Of a stretch of 42,928 nucleotides of DNA, positions 26,399-34,868 are shown piece after piece. The notes beneath the pieces are model-generated. The model saw only the letters and a program-made list of their open reading frames with translations. It had not been told where the DNA came from and did not search any database. This DNA comes from Acidobacteriota bacterium (lineage in GTDB: Bacteria; Acidobacteriota; Terriglobia; UBA7540), in NCBI GenBank assembly GCA_003224635.1, contig QHZK01000009.1, positions 1-42,928 of the forward strand. The letters run 5' to 3'. The stretch's first letter is position 1; each line of letters starts with the position of its first letter. The translations under genes and the position numbers were made by a program.

Positions 26399-27421
26399 TC
26401 ACGCACTTTTCCTCGGTCGCAGATGGACCCATAGGTGCCAGCCAAGCACGCTCTCCCCCGGCAAAGCATGCGTGAGCGGCCCAGGCAGCGGCGGGGCATG
26501 CATCGAGGCCTTGTACGACTTCGTCAGCTTGAACTCCGTAAAGACCCGCCGCACCTCACGCAAGTCGTAGACCTTGGAGTAGGGGTTCTCCGGGCCGTCT
26601 GTGTTCGCGTGGATAAAGTTCTTCAGCCTGAGGTAGTTCCATAGGCCACACCGCCTCGCATTCTCCAAATGGCCGCCGAGCTTACCGCCAGCGTTGATGC
26701 CTCCGTAGTACATCGCGACGAGTCCGAGCCTCCGCAGGAGGGCAATCGAGAGCAGGTAATTCAGGGACCACTTGGCGTAAAGCATCGCGATCAGTTCCCC
26801 GTTAGGTTTCAACACCCGAGCGATCTCGCGTTGCGCTCTGTCAATATCAGGGATGTGATGGAGCACGCCATGTGAAAACACAATGTCGAAGGAGTTGGAC
26901 GAGAACGGAAGGTTGAGCGCGGTCCCCCGCTTGAGTTCCTGATACGGCAGCCCGCGAAGCTCTAGTCTTTTTCGCACTCGCTTCACTGACTCCTCGGTCA
27001 AATCCAGTCCAGACCAATGCGCGCCGCGCCGGACGATTTGCTCGGAGTCTGAACCCTCTCCAAGGCCGATTTCCAAGACGCGCTTTTCGCGCAACCCAAT
27101 GCGATCGAGAATCGTGAGCATCTGGGGCTGCTCGTCGTATCGATAATTGTCGTATTCCTGGAAGAATCGCTCCAAATCTGTGTCACCCTCCCCGCGCAGA
27201 CCGCCGACCAGTGTCTCGCCGCAAGGGTGCTTTTGCCAAAACTCCTGTATCTGTGCCTCGGTCAATCGTTCACCTTGCGCAGGCCGCGCAGCTTCATCCC
27301 CGGCCAACTCTCCTAGCGGCGCCTCGCAACCGCCGACTTGGAGAAGCGACTCCGCTTGGCTCGGTCTGCTGTTCGCTTTTAGGGGCAGGGAGAGTAAGCC
27401 GAGCCAGGAGATGGGCTGCAT
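26399..27421 (-). CDS. SAM-dependent methyltransferase, class I
   Basis: 340 aa if read from 27421, but the first 40-50 residues overlap the end of the GT4 gene and are not conserved-looking. TTG 27265 (LTEAQIQEFWQ), preceded by AAGGTG, gives a 288-aa protein and is the likelier start. Landmarks are FFQEYDNYRYDEQPQM, the SAM motif RVLEIGLGEGSDSEQIV, LDLTEESVKR, FDIVFSHGVLHHIPD and VLKPNGELIAMLY. This is a UbiE/Methyltransf_11-type fold with a family-specific C-terminus (NYLRLKNFIHANTDGPENPY). It probably methylates a sugar or lipid-linked intermediate; the acceptor is unknown. Confidence 0.85.
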   Translation of the reverse strand: MQPISWLGLLSLPLKANSRPSQAESLLQVGGCEAPLGELAGDEAARPAQGERLTEAQIQEFWQKHPCGETLVGGLRGEGDTDLERFFQEYDNYRYDEQPQMLTILDRIGLREKRVLEIGLGEGSDSEQIVRRGAHWSGLDLTEESVKRVRKRLELRGLPYQELKRGTALNLPFSSNSFDIVFSHGVLHHIPDIDRAQREIARVLKPNGELIAMLYAKWSLNYLLSIALLRRLGLVAMYYGGINAGGKLGGHLENARRCGLWNYLRLKNFIHANTDGPENPYSKVYDLREVRRVFTEFKLTKSYKASMHAPPLPGPLTHALPGESVLGWHLWVHLRPRKSA

Positions 27422-29021
27422 TCTGACTCCAGGTGTGGCGAGCCAAGGCAGCCTCCCTCGCAGCCTGGCCGAGCCGATTCCGCGTCTCCGGTTGGCTTGC
27501 CAGCAATCGAATCGCCGTTACCAATTGCCTGGAGTCTCCCGGGGGTACGAGCCAGGCCGTTTCCCGGTGACGGAGAACGCAGCCAATCTGACCCAAGTCG
27601 CTGGCCACGATCGCCTTTCCCATGGCCATGTATTCGAAGAGCTTGGTCGGGGAGCCGAAAAAAGGCTTGCCATCTAGCATGGGGACGTGAGGCGATACGA
27701 GAATGTCTGAGGCGTCAAGATGAGCGGGCACCTGATCGTGCAAAACCGGGCCAGCAAGAACGACCTCCCCTGCCCTCTCGTATTCAGCACAGCTCTGGCG
27801 AAGTTCGCCGCGCAGCGGCCCCTCTCCCACAAGCAGAAATCGCAGTTGACCTCCCGGGTGGGGCGGCTCCCCGTCCAAGAGTTGGTGGATGGCCTCCTGC
27901 AGAACCGGAATCCCGTGCCAATAGCTGAAGGTGCCCACGAAGCCGACGACGACATCCACCGGACCAAAACCGATCTGACAGCGCAACTGTTCTCCTCCGC
28001 ATCGCGGACGGAAGGTTTCGGGATCAACTGCGTTGGGGTTCACCAGAATTCGCTCTGAAGGGATGCCTCGGGAAAGAAGCTCTTCCCGGAGCGTTTCGGA
28101 GACAACCACAATGAGGGAGGCGGCCGCGAGTGAAACGGCCTCGCAAAGGCGGAGCCAGCTTCGAAAACGTGACGGGTCCCAATGCTCTGCTATCCAGTCT
28201 TCAGAGCCGTTATATTCGAGTACCAGGGGAACGCGCAACCACCGCGACAGCAGGGCCCCGGCCACTACGAACCGTCCATGGCGTTGATATAGAGATGTTA
28301 ATTGCGCCCCACTGAGCTCCGGGGCCACGCTCCGGACAAACGCCGCATTGTACGAAAGCAAAAGCGGCTCGCGCAGGAGAAAGAAGCGCCTCCTGGCAGG
28401 AACTTGGCGGAACGGAAAGCTTCCGAAGTCAAGTCGCCGGCCGGAAAAAATCTTACACCGTGCGCCTTGTGCTGCTAACCCTGCCAAAAGCCCGCCAACG
28501 TGCGCCAGGGCTCCGCCAATTTTCGCTCGATCCAGTGGAAACGGGTACAAGTAAGCAAGATCCACCTGGTTGCGTTTTTTCCCTTGAAGCTCCTTGAGAG
28601 GTACCGGCTTGATCGCCAGCCTCAAGCAGATGAGAAGGGCATAAGACAGCAACAGGACGGCGCCGTCCAATAACCCGCTGGCCAAGAAGGACGGTGCGAG
28701 GCGCAGCCAATCCGAGCGTCGGTAGACACGAGCCTGTCCGGCTTCGTCCGCCACGACCGTGTCCCGGCAGCGATGAATGAGTCCCATCCAGGGCAGGAGT
28801 TGGGGCTCGTACACATCTCCCAGCGACTCGAAGAAGAACACCAATGCCTGACCTTCGAGGCTTCGGAAAGCCGCCAGTTGCCGACGCCAGCCCAATTCGC
28901 GGAGTTCACGGTGCGAGAGAAACTGCAGTGTGGCGCCGGGATAGAGGCCGGCGACGACTTGGCGAGCCCTTTCAGCCCGGCCTGTCCAGGCGTGAACGAA
29001 GACCGTCGGAGCCGCTTTCAT
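27294..29021 (-). CDS. GT4-family glycosyltransferase with an extra N-terminal domain and membrane helix
   Basis: 575 aa, longer than the usual 360-420. Residues 1 to about 110 form an extra alpha/beta domain (PTVFVHAWTGRAERARQVVA, ALVFFFESLGDVYEP). A hydrophobic segment at about 115-138 (LLDGAVLLLSYALLICL) follows. The GT4 part starts near DLAYLYPFPLDRAKIGG and includes VPLVLEYNGSEDWIAE, VVVSETLREELLSRGI, NPNAVDPETFRP, VVGFVGTFSYWHGI, FLLVGEGPLRGEL and the donor-binding E-x7-E-like SPTKLFEYMAMGKAIVASD. Its ATG overlaps the stop of the Wzy-like gene by 4 nt. The N-terminal part may anchor the enzyme at the membrane; its function is unknown. Confidence 0.87.
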   Translation of the reverse strand: MKAAPTVFVHAWTGRAERARQVVAGLYPGATLQFLSHRELRELGWRRQLAAFRSLEGQALVFFFESLGDVYEPQLLPWMGLIHRCRDTVVADEAGQARVYRRSDWLRLAPSFLASGLLDGAVLLLSYALLICLRLAIKPVPLKELQGKKRNQVDLAYLYPFPLDRAKIGGALAHVGGLLAGLAAQGARCKIFSGRRLDFGSFPFRQVPARRRFFLLREPLLLSYNAAFVRSVAPELSGAQLTSLYQRHGRFVVAGALLSRWLRVPLVLEYNGSEDWIAEHWDPSRFRSWLRLCEAVSLAAASLIVVVSETLREELLSRGIPSERILVNPNAVDPETFRPRCGGEQLRCQIGFGPVDVVVGFVGTFSYWHGIPVLQEAIHQLLDGEPPHPGGQLRFLLVGEGPLRGELRQSCAEYERAGEVVLAGPVLHDQVPAHLDASDILVSPHVPMLDGKPFFGSPTKLFEYMAMGKAIVASDLGQIGCVLRHRETAWLVPPGDSRQLVTAIRLLASQPETRNRLGQAAREAALARHTWSQNAAHLLARLTLPAPKSEQQTEPSGVASPSRRLRGAARRVGRG

Positions 29022-30487
29022 GCCGCTCCTCTTTCCCGAAGGGCCAAGGCCTGGGCCGTAGGAGATTCAGTGAGGCCATATTTATAAAGACAGGCCACAG
29101 CGAATATGAACGATAGGTTGAGGTCGGAGTATTGAAACGTCGTGCTATCCATCCCCATGACCCAGTAGATGATGAAAATCGATAAGAAGAACGGCCAGAC
29201 TATTGCTCCGCACGGTTTCAGCCTTCTCAGCCGGAGAAAAGCAATGACGAGAAAGATTTGAGACGCAACGAAGGGAATCAAGCCCAACACCCCAGTTTCG
29301 GTCAGTACGCTGCCAATTACGTTGTGGGGCGAATCCGCCGCGCCTATCCCTCCGAACGACCCCAAATCTGCGGGCAAGGCTGCCGCGGCGTCATCGTAGC
29401 TCGCAAACCCGATTCCGGTAAGCGGATGCGAGAGGAAAACTACCAGCGTTTGCTGACTCTGCGCGATGCGCAGGAAGAGGTTAACGGGACTGGCGCGTTC
29501 CTCGTAGGATACTGGGTCAAGGAACTTGAGGGCGGGAACGAGGACGAGAGCAAGCGTCAGGAGGCTGATGACCGCAAGGCGCCTTGGAAACAGGCGCTGA
29601 CGACGTAGATCAAGCAGAGCGACCATGACCAACGCCACCAGCACGCCCCGGAAAAGAGGCATAGAGCCACAAGCAAGGGCACTGAACACCCCCACTCGAT
29701 GCAGAATGTGCTGCCACAACGGCATCTCGTCTCGCCCAGCCCGGTAGAGGAAGAGCAGAAAGCAGAAGGTGAACATTCCGATGAGCGCAAACGAGTGGGG
29801 CGTTGTTACAGGGCCGTGGGGGCGCACGAGGGCGCCTGTAAACATGAGTTGTTCGACTCCGCCTATCGGCATTAAGTCCCTTTTCAGCCACATCTCTGCC
29901 ACCCCAATCCCCGCCGAATAGGTGGCCATCACCGCCACTAACAGGTGAAGAACTCGGAGATACGACCGGACGGGAAAACTGCGAACGACGTACCACCCCA
30001 GCAGAGCCGGTAGTACCAACGCATCGATGACCAGTCGCACCTTATACAGCGTGACTCGGGAACCGATCATGGAGACTGCCACCGCAACAAGGAACGCCCC
30101 CCATGCCAGCGCCGCGTGACGCAAGGCCAGCGGAGCAGGTGTGAGTTTCTTCGTGGGCGTGAACGCGATCGCGATTGACAGCAACGCCACAACGACTCGA
30201 TCCAGCGTCACGACCGAATGTTCTGCGGGATACGAGAGGAAGTAATACCCGAGGGGAAACAGCAAGACCCAGCCTAACAAGATAGGCTCTGCGCACCCGT
30301 TGAAGACGCACCAAATCGCGTAGACAACCAGAAGAAGTGCGGAAATTCCTGAGAGTGCTAGAATGAAGAGACTATAAGGTACAAGAAAGGGTGCAGCGAG
30401 TCCCGCCAGTGCGATCAAGGCAAGCAGCGCGTTGCGGCGACCTTGAGCGCTTTGTATCCCGGACCAAAAGGACGTAGAATCGGTCAT
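29018..30487 (-). CDS. O-antigen polymerase/ligase-like membrane protein (Wzy/WaaL superfamily), first copy
   Basis: 489 aa with about 11-12 hydrophobic helices and a large periplasmic loop. The loop contains FLSHPLTGIGFASYDDAAAA and DSPHNVIGSVLTETGVLGLI, the His-containing Wzy_C/O-antigen ligase signature. Family members polymerise undecaprenyl-linked repeats or transfer glycans to an acceptor at the outer face of the inner membrane. The ATG at 30487 lies 44 nt after asnB-2, and the stop overlaps the GT4 start (ATGA). A second protein of the same superfamily is at 36463-37782; which polymerises and which ligates cannot be told from sequence. Confidence 0.87.
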   Translation of the reverse strand: MTDSTSFWSGIQSAQGRRNALLALIALAGLAAPFLVPYSLFILALSGISALLLVVYAIWCVFNGCAEPILLGWVLLFPLGYYFLSYPAEHSVVTLDRVVVALLSIAIAFTPTKKLTPAPLALRHAALAWGAFLVAVAVSMIGSRVTLYKVRLVIDALVLPALLGWYVVRSFPVRSYLRVLHLLVAVMATYSAGIGVAEMWLKRDLMPIGGVEQLMFTGALVRPHGPVTTPHSFALIGMFTFCFLLFLYRAGRDEMPLWQHILHRVGVFSALACGSMPLFRGVLVALVMVALLDLRRQRLFPRRLAVISLLTLALVLVPALKFLDPVSYEERASPVNLFLRIAQSQQTLVVFLSHPLTGIGFASYDDAAAALPADLGSFGGIGAADSPHNVIGSVLTETGVLGLIPFVASQIFLVIAFLRLRRLKPCGAIVWPFFLSIFIIYWVMGMDSTTFQYSDLNLSFIFAVACLYKYGLTESPTAQALALRERGAA

Positions 30488-30530
30488 TGGAAGTAAAACC
30501 CCGAGACTCAGAAGAATAGAGGCATTCTGC

Positions 30531-32468
30531 TCAGTGGGCCGACAACTCAGCGGTTGGCAGTATCGTCTCGGCCGCGATGTACTGCTTCCACCAGAGGCAG
30601 AAGTTGAGTAGAAACCACAGCTTCCATCCCTTCCTTTCGCTTATGAGGCGCGCCACTTCGCCACGATCCAGGAAATCAGCCTGATCACAAAACTGCGTGA
30701 GTTCCGCGCTGGCAAAGGCGCCCAGGCGGTCTAGAAACCATTCTTCAACGGGCACACCGAAACCCTGCTTCTTGCGATCGATCACCTCGTCGGGTATCAG
30801 CCCTCGCACGGCCTTCCTAAGAATGTATTTCGGTTGACCATTTCTTATCTTCACGCTCTCGGGAATACTCAAGGCCAATTCAACAAACTTGTGATCCAAG
30901 AAGGGAACACGACACTCAAGACTGACGGCCATGCTCATCTTATCCACGCGCATGAGCAGCAGCTCGGGTAATCGAATCTTGAGGTCTACATACGTCATCC
31001 AGTTCGAGCGGGAGCGTTCCCAAGCGCTTTCCTCAAACCGACGCCGGATCGGGTCGAGAACATCCCATGAAGTCAGCCCACGTAAACTCGTTCGCAGGCG
31101 GGGCGAGAGAATGCGCCGTTTCGCAGCCCGGGTGAATGCATCAACTCCGCCCCAGAAAATCGGCCGCCCTTCAATTCCGCGCTGCAGCAGTTCGTAAGGA
31201 TAGCTTGCGTCCCTCCCGGACAACCTGAGGCCAGCCATCATCAGCCTCTTCAAGCTGCCAGGCACAGGCAGATCTTCCAGCCGCTGCAACTGGAGCTTTC
31301 TTATCCACGCCGTGTACCCGAGGAAAAGCTCGTCCGCCCCCTCTCCCACCTGGCAGACGATGACGCCATGGTCGCGCGCCAGCTTCGAAACGAAGTACAC
31401 GGGCATGCAGACCGGATCAGCGATTGGCTCGTCCTGCGACTTGATCATGTCCGGCAGGAAGCCCAACAGGTCGTCCTGTGTGAGCAACTGCTCCTGATGT
31501 TCGGCGTTGACCCTTCGTGCCATCTGTCGGGCGTATGGCAGTTCGCTGGGATAACTCTGGTAGTGCTTGTCATAGGCGATCGAAAACGTCCGGATCGGCT
31601 GAGTCTCATTCTCTGAGAAAAGTGCGGCGTTAGTGCTGGAGTCAATGCCTCCCGAAAGGAAAACCCCCACCGGCACGTCGCTCACCTTCCGCAGCCGCAC
31701 GGCGGTCCGCAACTCCTCAAGAAGTCGGTCGGCAATCTCGGTTTCTGTCGCGCCCGCCAGGCTGTGGGTATGGTCCCAAACGTCCCAGTAACAACTCGAA
31801 TGGAGGTCGCCTCGGGCGCTTACCCGAAGCCAGGTGGCCGGAGGCAGCTTATGGATTCCCTCAAAGAGAGTGCTGGGCGCGGGCGTTGCGACAAACGAAA
31901 GATAGTGGTAAAAGGCGACTTCATCGACGGCGCGCTTCTGGTCGGGGTCTTCCAGCAATGCTTTGATCTCTGAGGCGAAGACAATCCGCCCGTCATGAAT
32001 GGAGTAGTAGAGCGGCTTGACACCGATTCGGTCCCGGATGAGCCAGAGTTCCCGGCGGTTCGAATCCCACAGGGCAATGGCGAACATGCCGCGGAACTTC
32101 GCCAGACAGTCAATCCCCCATTGCTCAAACGCGTGCAGAATGACCTCCGTATCGGAATGGTCGGTCTTCCACTGGTGGCCACCCAGTTCCTCAAGTTCCG
32201 AGCGGATCTCAGCGTGGTTGTAGATTTCACCGTTAAACGCGATCCAGAGGGACCCGTCTTCGTTGCTCATCGGCTGGGCGGCGGCTTCTGAGAGATCGAT
32301 AATGGCCAGCCGCCGGTGGCCCAGTCCCACGCGGCCATCCGGGGAGATCCAAAGGCCGACGCCGTCTGGGCCACGGTGGTCCATAACGTCACGCATGCCC
32401 GTGATATAACTTGGAGTTACGCGGAACCTAGCAGAAGAGAATATCAGCGCGCCCGCTATGCCACACAT
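30531..32468 (-). CDS. asnB: AsnB-type glutamine amidotransferase, second copy
   Basis: 645 aa. The ATG at 32468 is followed directly by the nucleophile Cys2 (MCGIAGALIF). The glutaminase domain has DHRGPDGVG, RRLAIIDLS and AFNGEIYNH. The synthetase domain has SGGIDSSTN (272-280), QVGEGADELFLGYTAW, LRVDKMSMAVSLECRVPFLDH and KKQGFGVPVEEW. The copy at 13963 keeps the same active-site layout but differs throughout, so this is not a recent duplication; two distinct acceptors are likely. The gene is preceded by AGAGG and followed closely by the Wzy-like gene. Confidence 0.92.
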   Translation of the reverse strand: MCGIAGALIFSSARFRVTPSYITGMRDVMDHRGPDGVGLWISPDGRVGLGHRRLAIIDLSEAAAQPMSNEDGSLWIAFNGEIYNHAEIRSELEELGGHQWKTDHSDTEVILHAFEQWGIDCLAKFRGMFAIALWDSNRRELWLIRDRIGVKPLYYSIHDGRIVFASEIKALLEDPDQKRAVDEVAFYHYLSFVATPAPSTLFEGIHKLPPATWLRVSARGDLHSSCYWDVWDHTHSLAGATETEIADRLLEELRTAVRLRKVSDVPVGVFLSGGIDSSTNAALFSENETQPIRTFSIAYDKHYQSYPSELPYARQMARRVNAEHQEQLLTQDDLLGFLPDMIKSQDEPIADPVCMPVYFVSKLARDHGVIVCQVGEGADELFLGYTAWIRKLQLQRLEDLPVPGSLKRLMMAGLRLSGRDASYPYELLQRGIEGRPIFWGGVDAFTRAAKRRILSPRLRTSLRGLTSWDVLDPIRRRFEESAWERSRSNWMTYVDLKIRLPELLLMRVDKMSMAVSLECRVPFLDHKFVELALSIPESVKIRNGQPKYILRKAVRGLIPDEVIDRKKQGFGVPVEEWFLDRLGAFASAELTQFCDQADFLDRGEVARLISERKGWKLWFLLNFCLWWKQYIAAETILPTAELSAH

Positions 32469-32521
32469 TCAGTAACCTCTTCGAACCGGTTTAACCGCAA
32501 AGTGCAGTGCGGTATGGCCCT

Positions 32522-32612
32522 TTAGCGTGCCTGCGTCAAGCCTCGGGAAACCAGGCGCTGTTTCCAGGACGCCGCCAGATCAGCGAGCACCAGCCAGACG
32601 AAGTGAATTCTG
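32522..32612 (-). pseudogene. Remnant of a second wecG 3' end
   Basis: The minus strand reads FVWLVLADLAASWKQRLVS then RGLTQAR and TAA. The first 19 residues match the C-terminus of the intact WecG-type protein (FVWLVLADLAASWKERLVG) with one substitution before the end, and the DNA is nearly identical over about 55 bp (33945-34000). Upstream, IESAQNS is out of frame by 2 nt relative to NSAFVWLV in the intact gene. Nothing else of the gene remains. This is a duplication or recombination scar. Confidence 0.7.
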
Positions 32613-32701
32613 CGCGGACTCAATGAACGAATAAAACTCGGCCGATTCAAGATGCGCCGAATCGATGCAATAGCTATCCCTTTACGAGATCGTCTCTCCG
32701 G

Positions 32702-33631
32702 TCACCGCGTTGCTTCAAGTATCACTCGGTCAGTAAATATTTCCCAAAGTAAAGGAAGATTTGCGACAAGCTTGAAGGGCAGGGCATAGTATTTCATGTG
32801 CCAACGCTCCCACTTCGAACGAAACGGAGAGACAAGTGGTGAGTGTCGGCACTTTACCTCCCGGAATGGGATCCTCGTAATTAGGCGGTGGAAGCCACTT
32901 AGCGTGGTCCCGTTAACACCCCAAAGCGGATCGGAATGCCTAAAAACGGGAGGGCGATATCTCTGCTTACGAGCTCTCATTAGCTGTTCTGCTGCCACGA
33001 CCAAGGTAGGACAGGGGAACAAAAGGTTGGGAAAAGGCGATCGAGAGACATACCCATGTAGGTGACTACCTCCGTGCGGGAGATGGAACGGTGGAAACAC
33101 GGCATACAAGGTCCCATTTGGTCTGAGCAGCCGGTAGCACTCCTTCAATGCCTCTTCGACGCTGGCCGCGTGCTCGAAGACATCATAGGAGCAAACTATG
33201 TCAAAGCTTTCATCCCGAAACGGGAGGGGCCTACTTTCTTCAATCTGCACTATGGTTATCTCTACGCCTTTGAGTTCCGCGAATTGCCGCGCTTCGGCGA
33301 CCATCTCCGGTATGATCTCGGTTCCGGCGACGCTTCTGGCTCCGAGTTCTTTGTAGCGGACTGTCCGGCCGCCGTATCCGCAGCCGAAATCGAGCACGTC
33401 CGCTCCGGTGAACGTGAGAGCCCCGCCGAAAAAGGCTTGGAAGCTACGCCTCTCGCACTCATCCTCATACTCCATCTTCGCCCGTTGCAGCGGTTGCCGG
33501 TGCTCGTAGTAGTTCGGCAGTGTGGTCGGAAGCAGGCCCAAATACCACCTAGCCACAGGTACGAGCGCACGTTGGAATGGAGATAGCGGCGGTCTCCCGA
33601 GGTCCCGGATTATGTCCTTGTAGTTCTGCAT
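32702..33631 (-). CDS. SAM-dependent methyltransferase, class I
   Basis: 309 aa from ATG 33631 (MQNYKDIIRDLGRPPL). The longer frame to 33862 reads across an unrelated Ser/Arg-rich stretch and is rejected. Landmarks are the SAM motif VLDFGCGYGGRTVRY, GTEIIPEMVAEARQF, FDIVCSYDVFEHAAS and LLRPNGTLYAVFPPFHLPHG. A basic C-terminus contains PLVSPFRSKWERWHMKYY. The gene sits between the wecG-type gene and asnB-2, in the same direction. Base composition around it is slightly more AT-rich than in neighbouring genes. Likely acceptors are sugars of the repeat unit. Confidence 0.87.
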   Translation of the reverse strand: MQNYKDIIRDLGRPPLSPFQRALVPVARWYLGLLPTTLPNYYEHRQPLQRAKMEYEDECERRSFQAFFGGALTFTGADVLDFGCGYGGRTVRYKELGARSVAGTEIIPEMVAEARQFAELKGVEITIVQIEESRPLPFRDESFDIVCSYDVFEHAASVEEALKECYRLLRPNGTLYAVFPPFHLPHGGSHLHGYVSRSPFPNLLFPCPTLVVAAEQLMRARKQRYRPPVFRHSDPLWGVNGTTLSGFHRLITRIPFREVKCRHSPLVSPFRSKWERWHMKYYALPFKLVANLPLLWEIFTDRVILEATR

Positions 33632-33656
33632 TCTTAATGGAATCGTGAATATGAAA

Positions 33657-33872
33657 TCAAAACAAACGCTTCCGGATCTCGTGTTGGTCCCCTCTGGCGA
33701 TTTTCCCGACCATGATTGGCTGTTCACGGTTAAGCAGCAACTCCGGTCGATTCGAGCGGTATTTTCGCAAGGCGGTGAAGAACTCCTCCGCTCGGCCAAA
33801 GAAGATGGCTCTTGAAAAGCGATTCTTGAACTTATTGCGATAGAACGCATCAGTAAGGGCACAAGGAAACAC
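33657..33872 (-). CDS. Orphan coding fragment, 71 codons, unknown
   Basis: From GTG 33872 to TGA 33657 the minus strand encodes a basic, Phe/Arg-rich peptide (DAFYRNKFKNRFSRAIF, GRAEEFFTALRKYRSNRP, QPIMVGKIARGDQHEIRKR) with codon use like real genes. There is no ribosome-binding site, and no family was recognised. It fills the gap between wecG and the methyltransferase gene and ends 26 nt before the latter. It may be the 3' end of a deleted gene or a small protein. Confidence 0.35.
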   Translation of the reverse strand: MFPCALTDAFYRNKFKNRFSRAIFFGRAEEFFTALRKYRSNRPELLLNREQPIMVGKIARGDQHEIRKRLF

Positions 33873-33921
33873 GCGACAGCTCTGAAGTGGTGGCGCTATG
33901 AACACGCACTCATTGCTCCCG

Positions 33922-34710
33922 TTAGCCGATCTTGCTACCGACCAGGCGCTCTTTCCAGGACGCCGCCAGATCAGCAAGGACCAGCCAGACGAAGGCGGAA
34001 TTGGTTTCCAAGTATCGGCGCCACATACGCCCGGGTTCCTGCAACAGCCGATAGAACCACTCCAAACCAGAACGCTGCATCCAGAAGGGGGCGCGTCTGA
34101 CCACACCTGCCAGCGTCTCGAAGCTTCCTCCTACGCCTTGGCACACCGCTACATTGAGCGAAGACAAATGGCGGTCACCCCATAGCTCTTTCTTAGGTGT
34201 GCTCATGCCTAGTAGGAGCAGATCGCTCCGACTCTCATATATCTCCCGGACAATAACTGCCTCATCTTTTTCCCCGAAATAGCCGTGCCGGGCCCCAGCG
34301 ATTTGCAGTCCTGGGTGACGCCGCCGAATTTCCGCCACGGAACGTTGAAGAACGTCCGGTCGGGCCCCCAGAAGAAAGACTCGATATCCGCGGTCGGCGG
34401 ACGCGGTGAGCATTCTTTCCATCAGGTCGGTGCCGTTTACGCGGCCGGGCAGTGGTGTGCCTCGAAGCTTTGATGCCCAGACGATGGGAACACCGTCGGC
34501 AAGTAACATGTCCGATCGGTCGATGGCGGCGCGCAGTTCGGGGTTCTGTCGGTAACGTACTACCTTGGCAGCGTTCACGAAGACGACATGCGTGGGTTGC
34601 CTCTGTTCTATCCTCTGGCAAAGCTCGCACACGACCTCCTCGAAGGAAATCCGGTCCACCGGACAGCGAGCTACCGAGATGCGTTTTGGCCTTTCCGCTT
34701 CAACCTTCAT
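33922..34710 (-). CDS. WecG/TagA/CpsF-family (GT26) glycosyltransferase
   Basis: 262 aa from ATG 34710. Family features are VVFVNAAKVVRYRQNPELRA, DMLLADGVPIVWASKLRG, RVNGTDLMERML, FLLGARPDVLQRSV, GYFGEKDEAVI and LLLGMSTPKKELWGDRHL. The C-terminal RRAPFWMQRSGLEWFYRLLQEP is diagnostic. GT26 enzymes add the second sugar (often ManNAc-type or an acidic sugar) to undecaprenyl-PP-GlcNAc or a related lipid at the inner membrane. The C-terminal amphipathic region anchors such proteins. It follows the initiating transferase gene, as expected for the second step. A fragment duplicating its last codons lies at 32522-32612. Confidence 0.93.
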   Translation of the reverse strand: MKVEAERPKRISVARCPVDRISFEEVVCELCQRIEQRQPTHVVFVNAAKVVRYRQNPELRAAIDRSDMLLADGVPIVWASKLRGTPLPGRVNGTDLMERMLTASADRGYRVFLLGARPDVLQRSVAEIRRRHPGLQIAGARHGYFGEKDEAVIVREIYESRSDLLLLGMSTPKKELWGDRHLSSLNVAVCQGVGGSFETLAGVVRRAPFWMQRSGLEWFYRLLQEPGRMWRRYLETNSAFVWLVLADLAASWKERLVGSKIG

Positions 34711-34820
34711 TCGACTTCTCTCCGGAGGCTAAAGCACACGAGGATTCCCTCCCGGCTGGCGTCCGGCCCTTGCAAGCGGCCACCCTCAGAAATCGCGCCT
34801 TCCGAAATCGCTTTCTTCGT

Positions 34821-34838
34821 GTTTGGTTCGTTTGGTTC
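34821..34838. repeat. 9-bp tandem duplication (GTTTGGTTC x2)
   Basis: Perfect adjacent copies in the gap between the initiating transferase and wecG genes. A second, spaced repeat lies just before it (GAAATCGCGCCTTCC then GAAATCGCTTTC). Confidence 0.8.
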
Positions 34839-34868
34839 CTTCCTTGTTATCGATATCGCTGATCAGTG

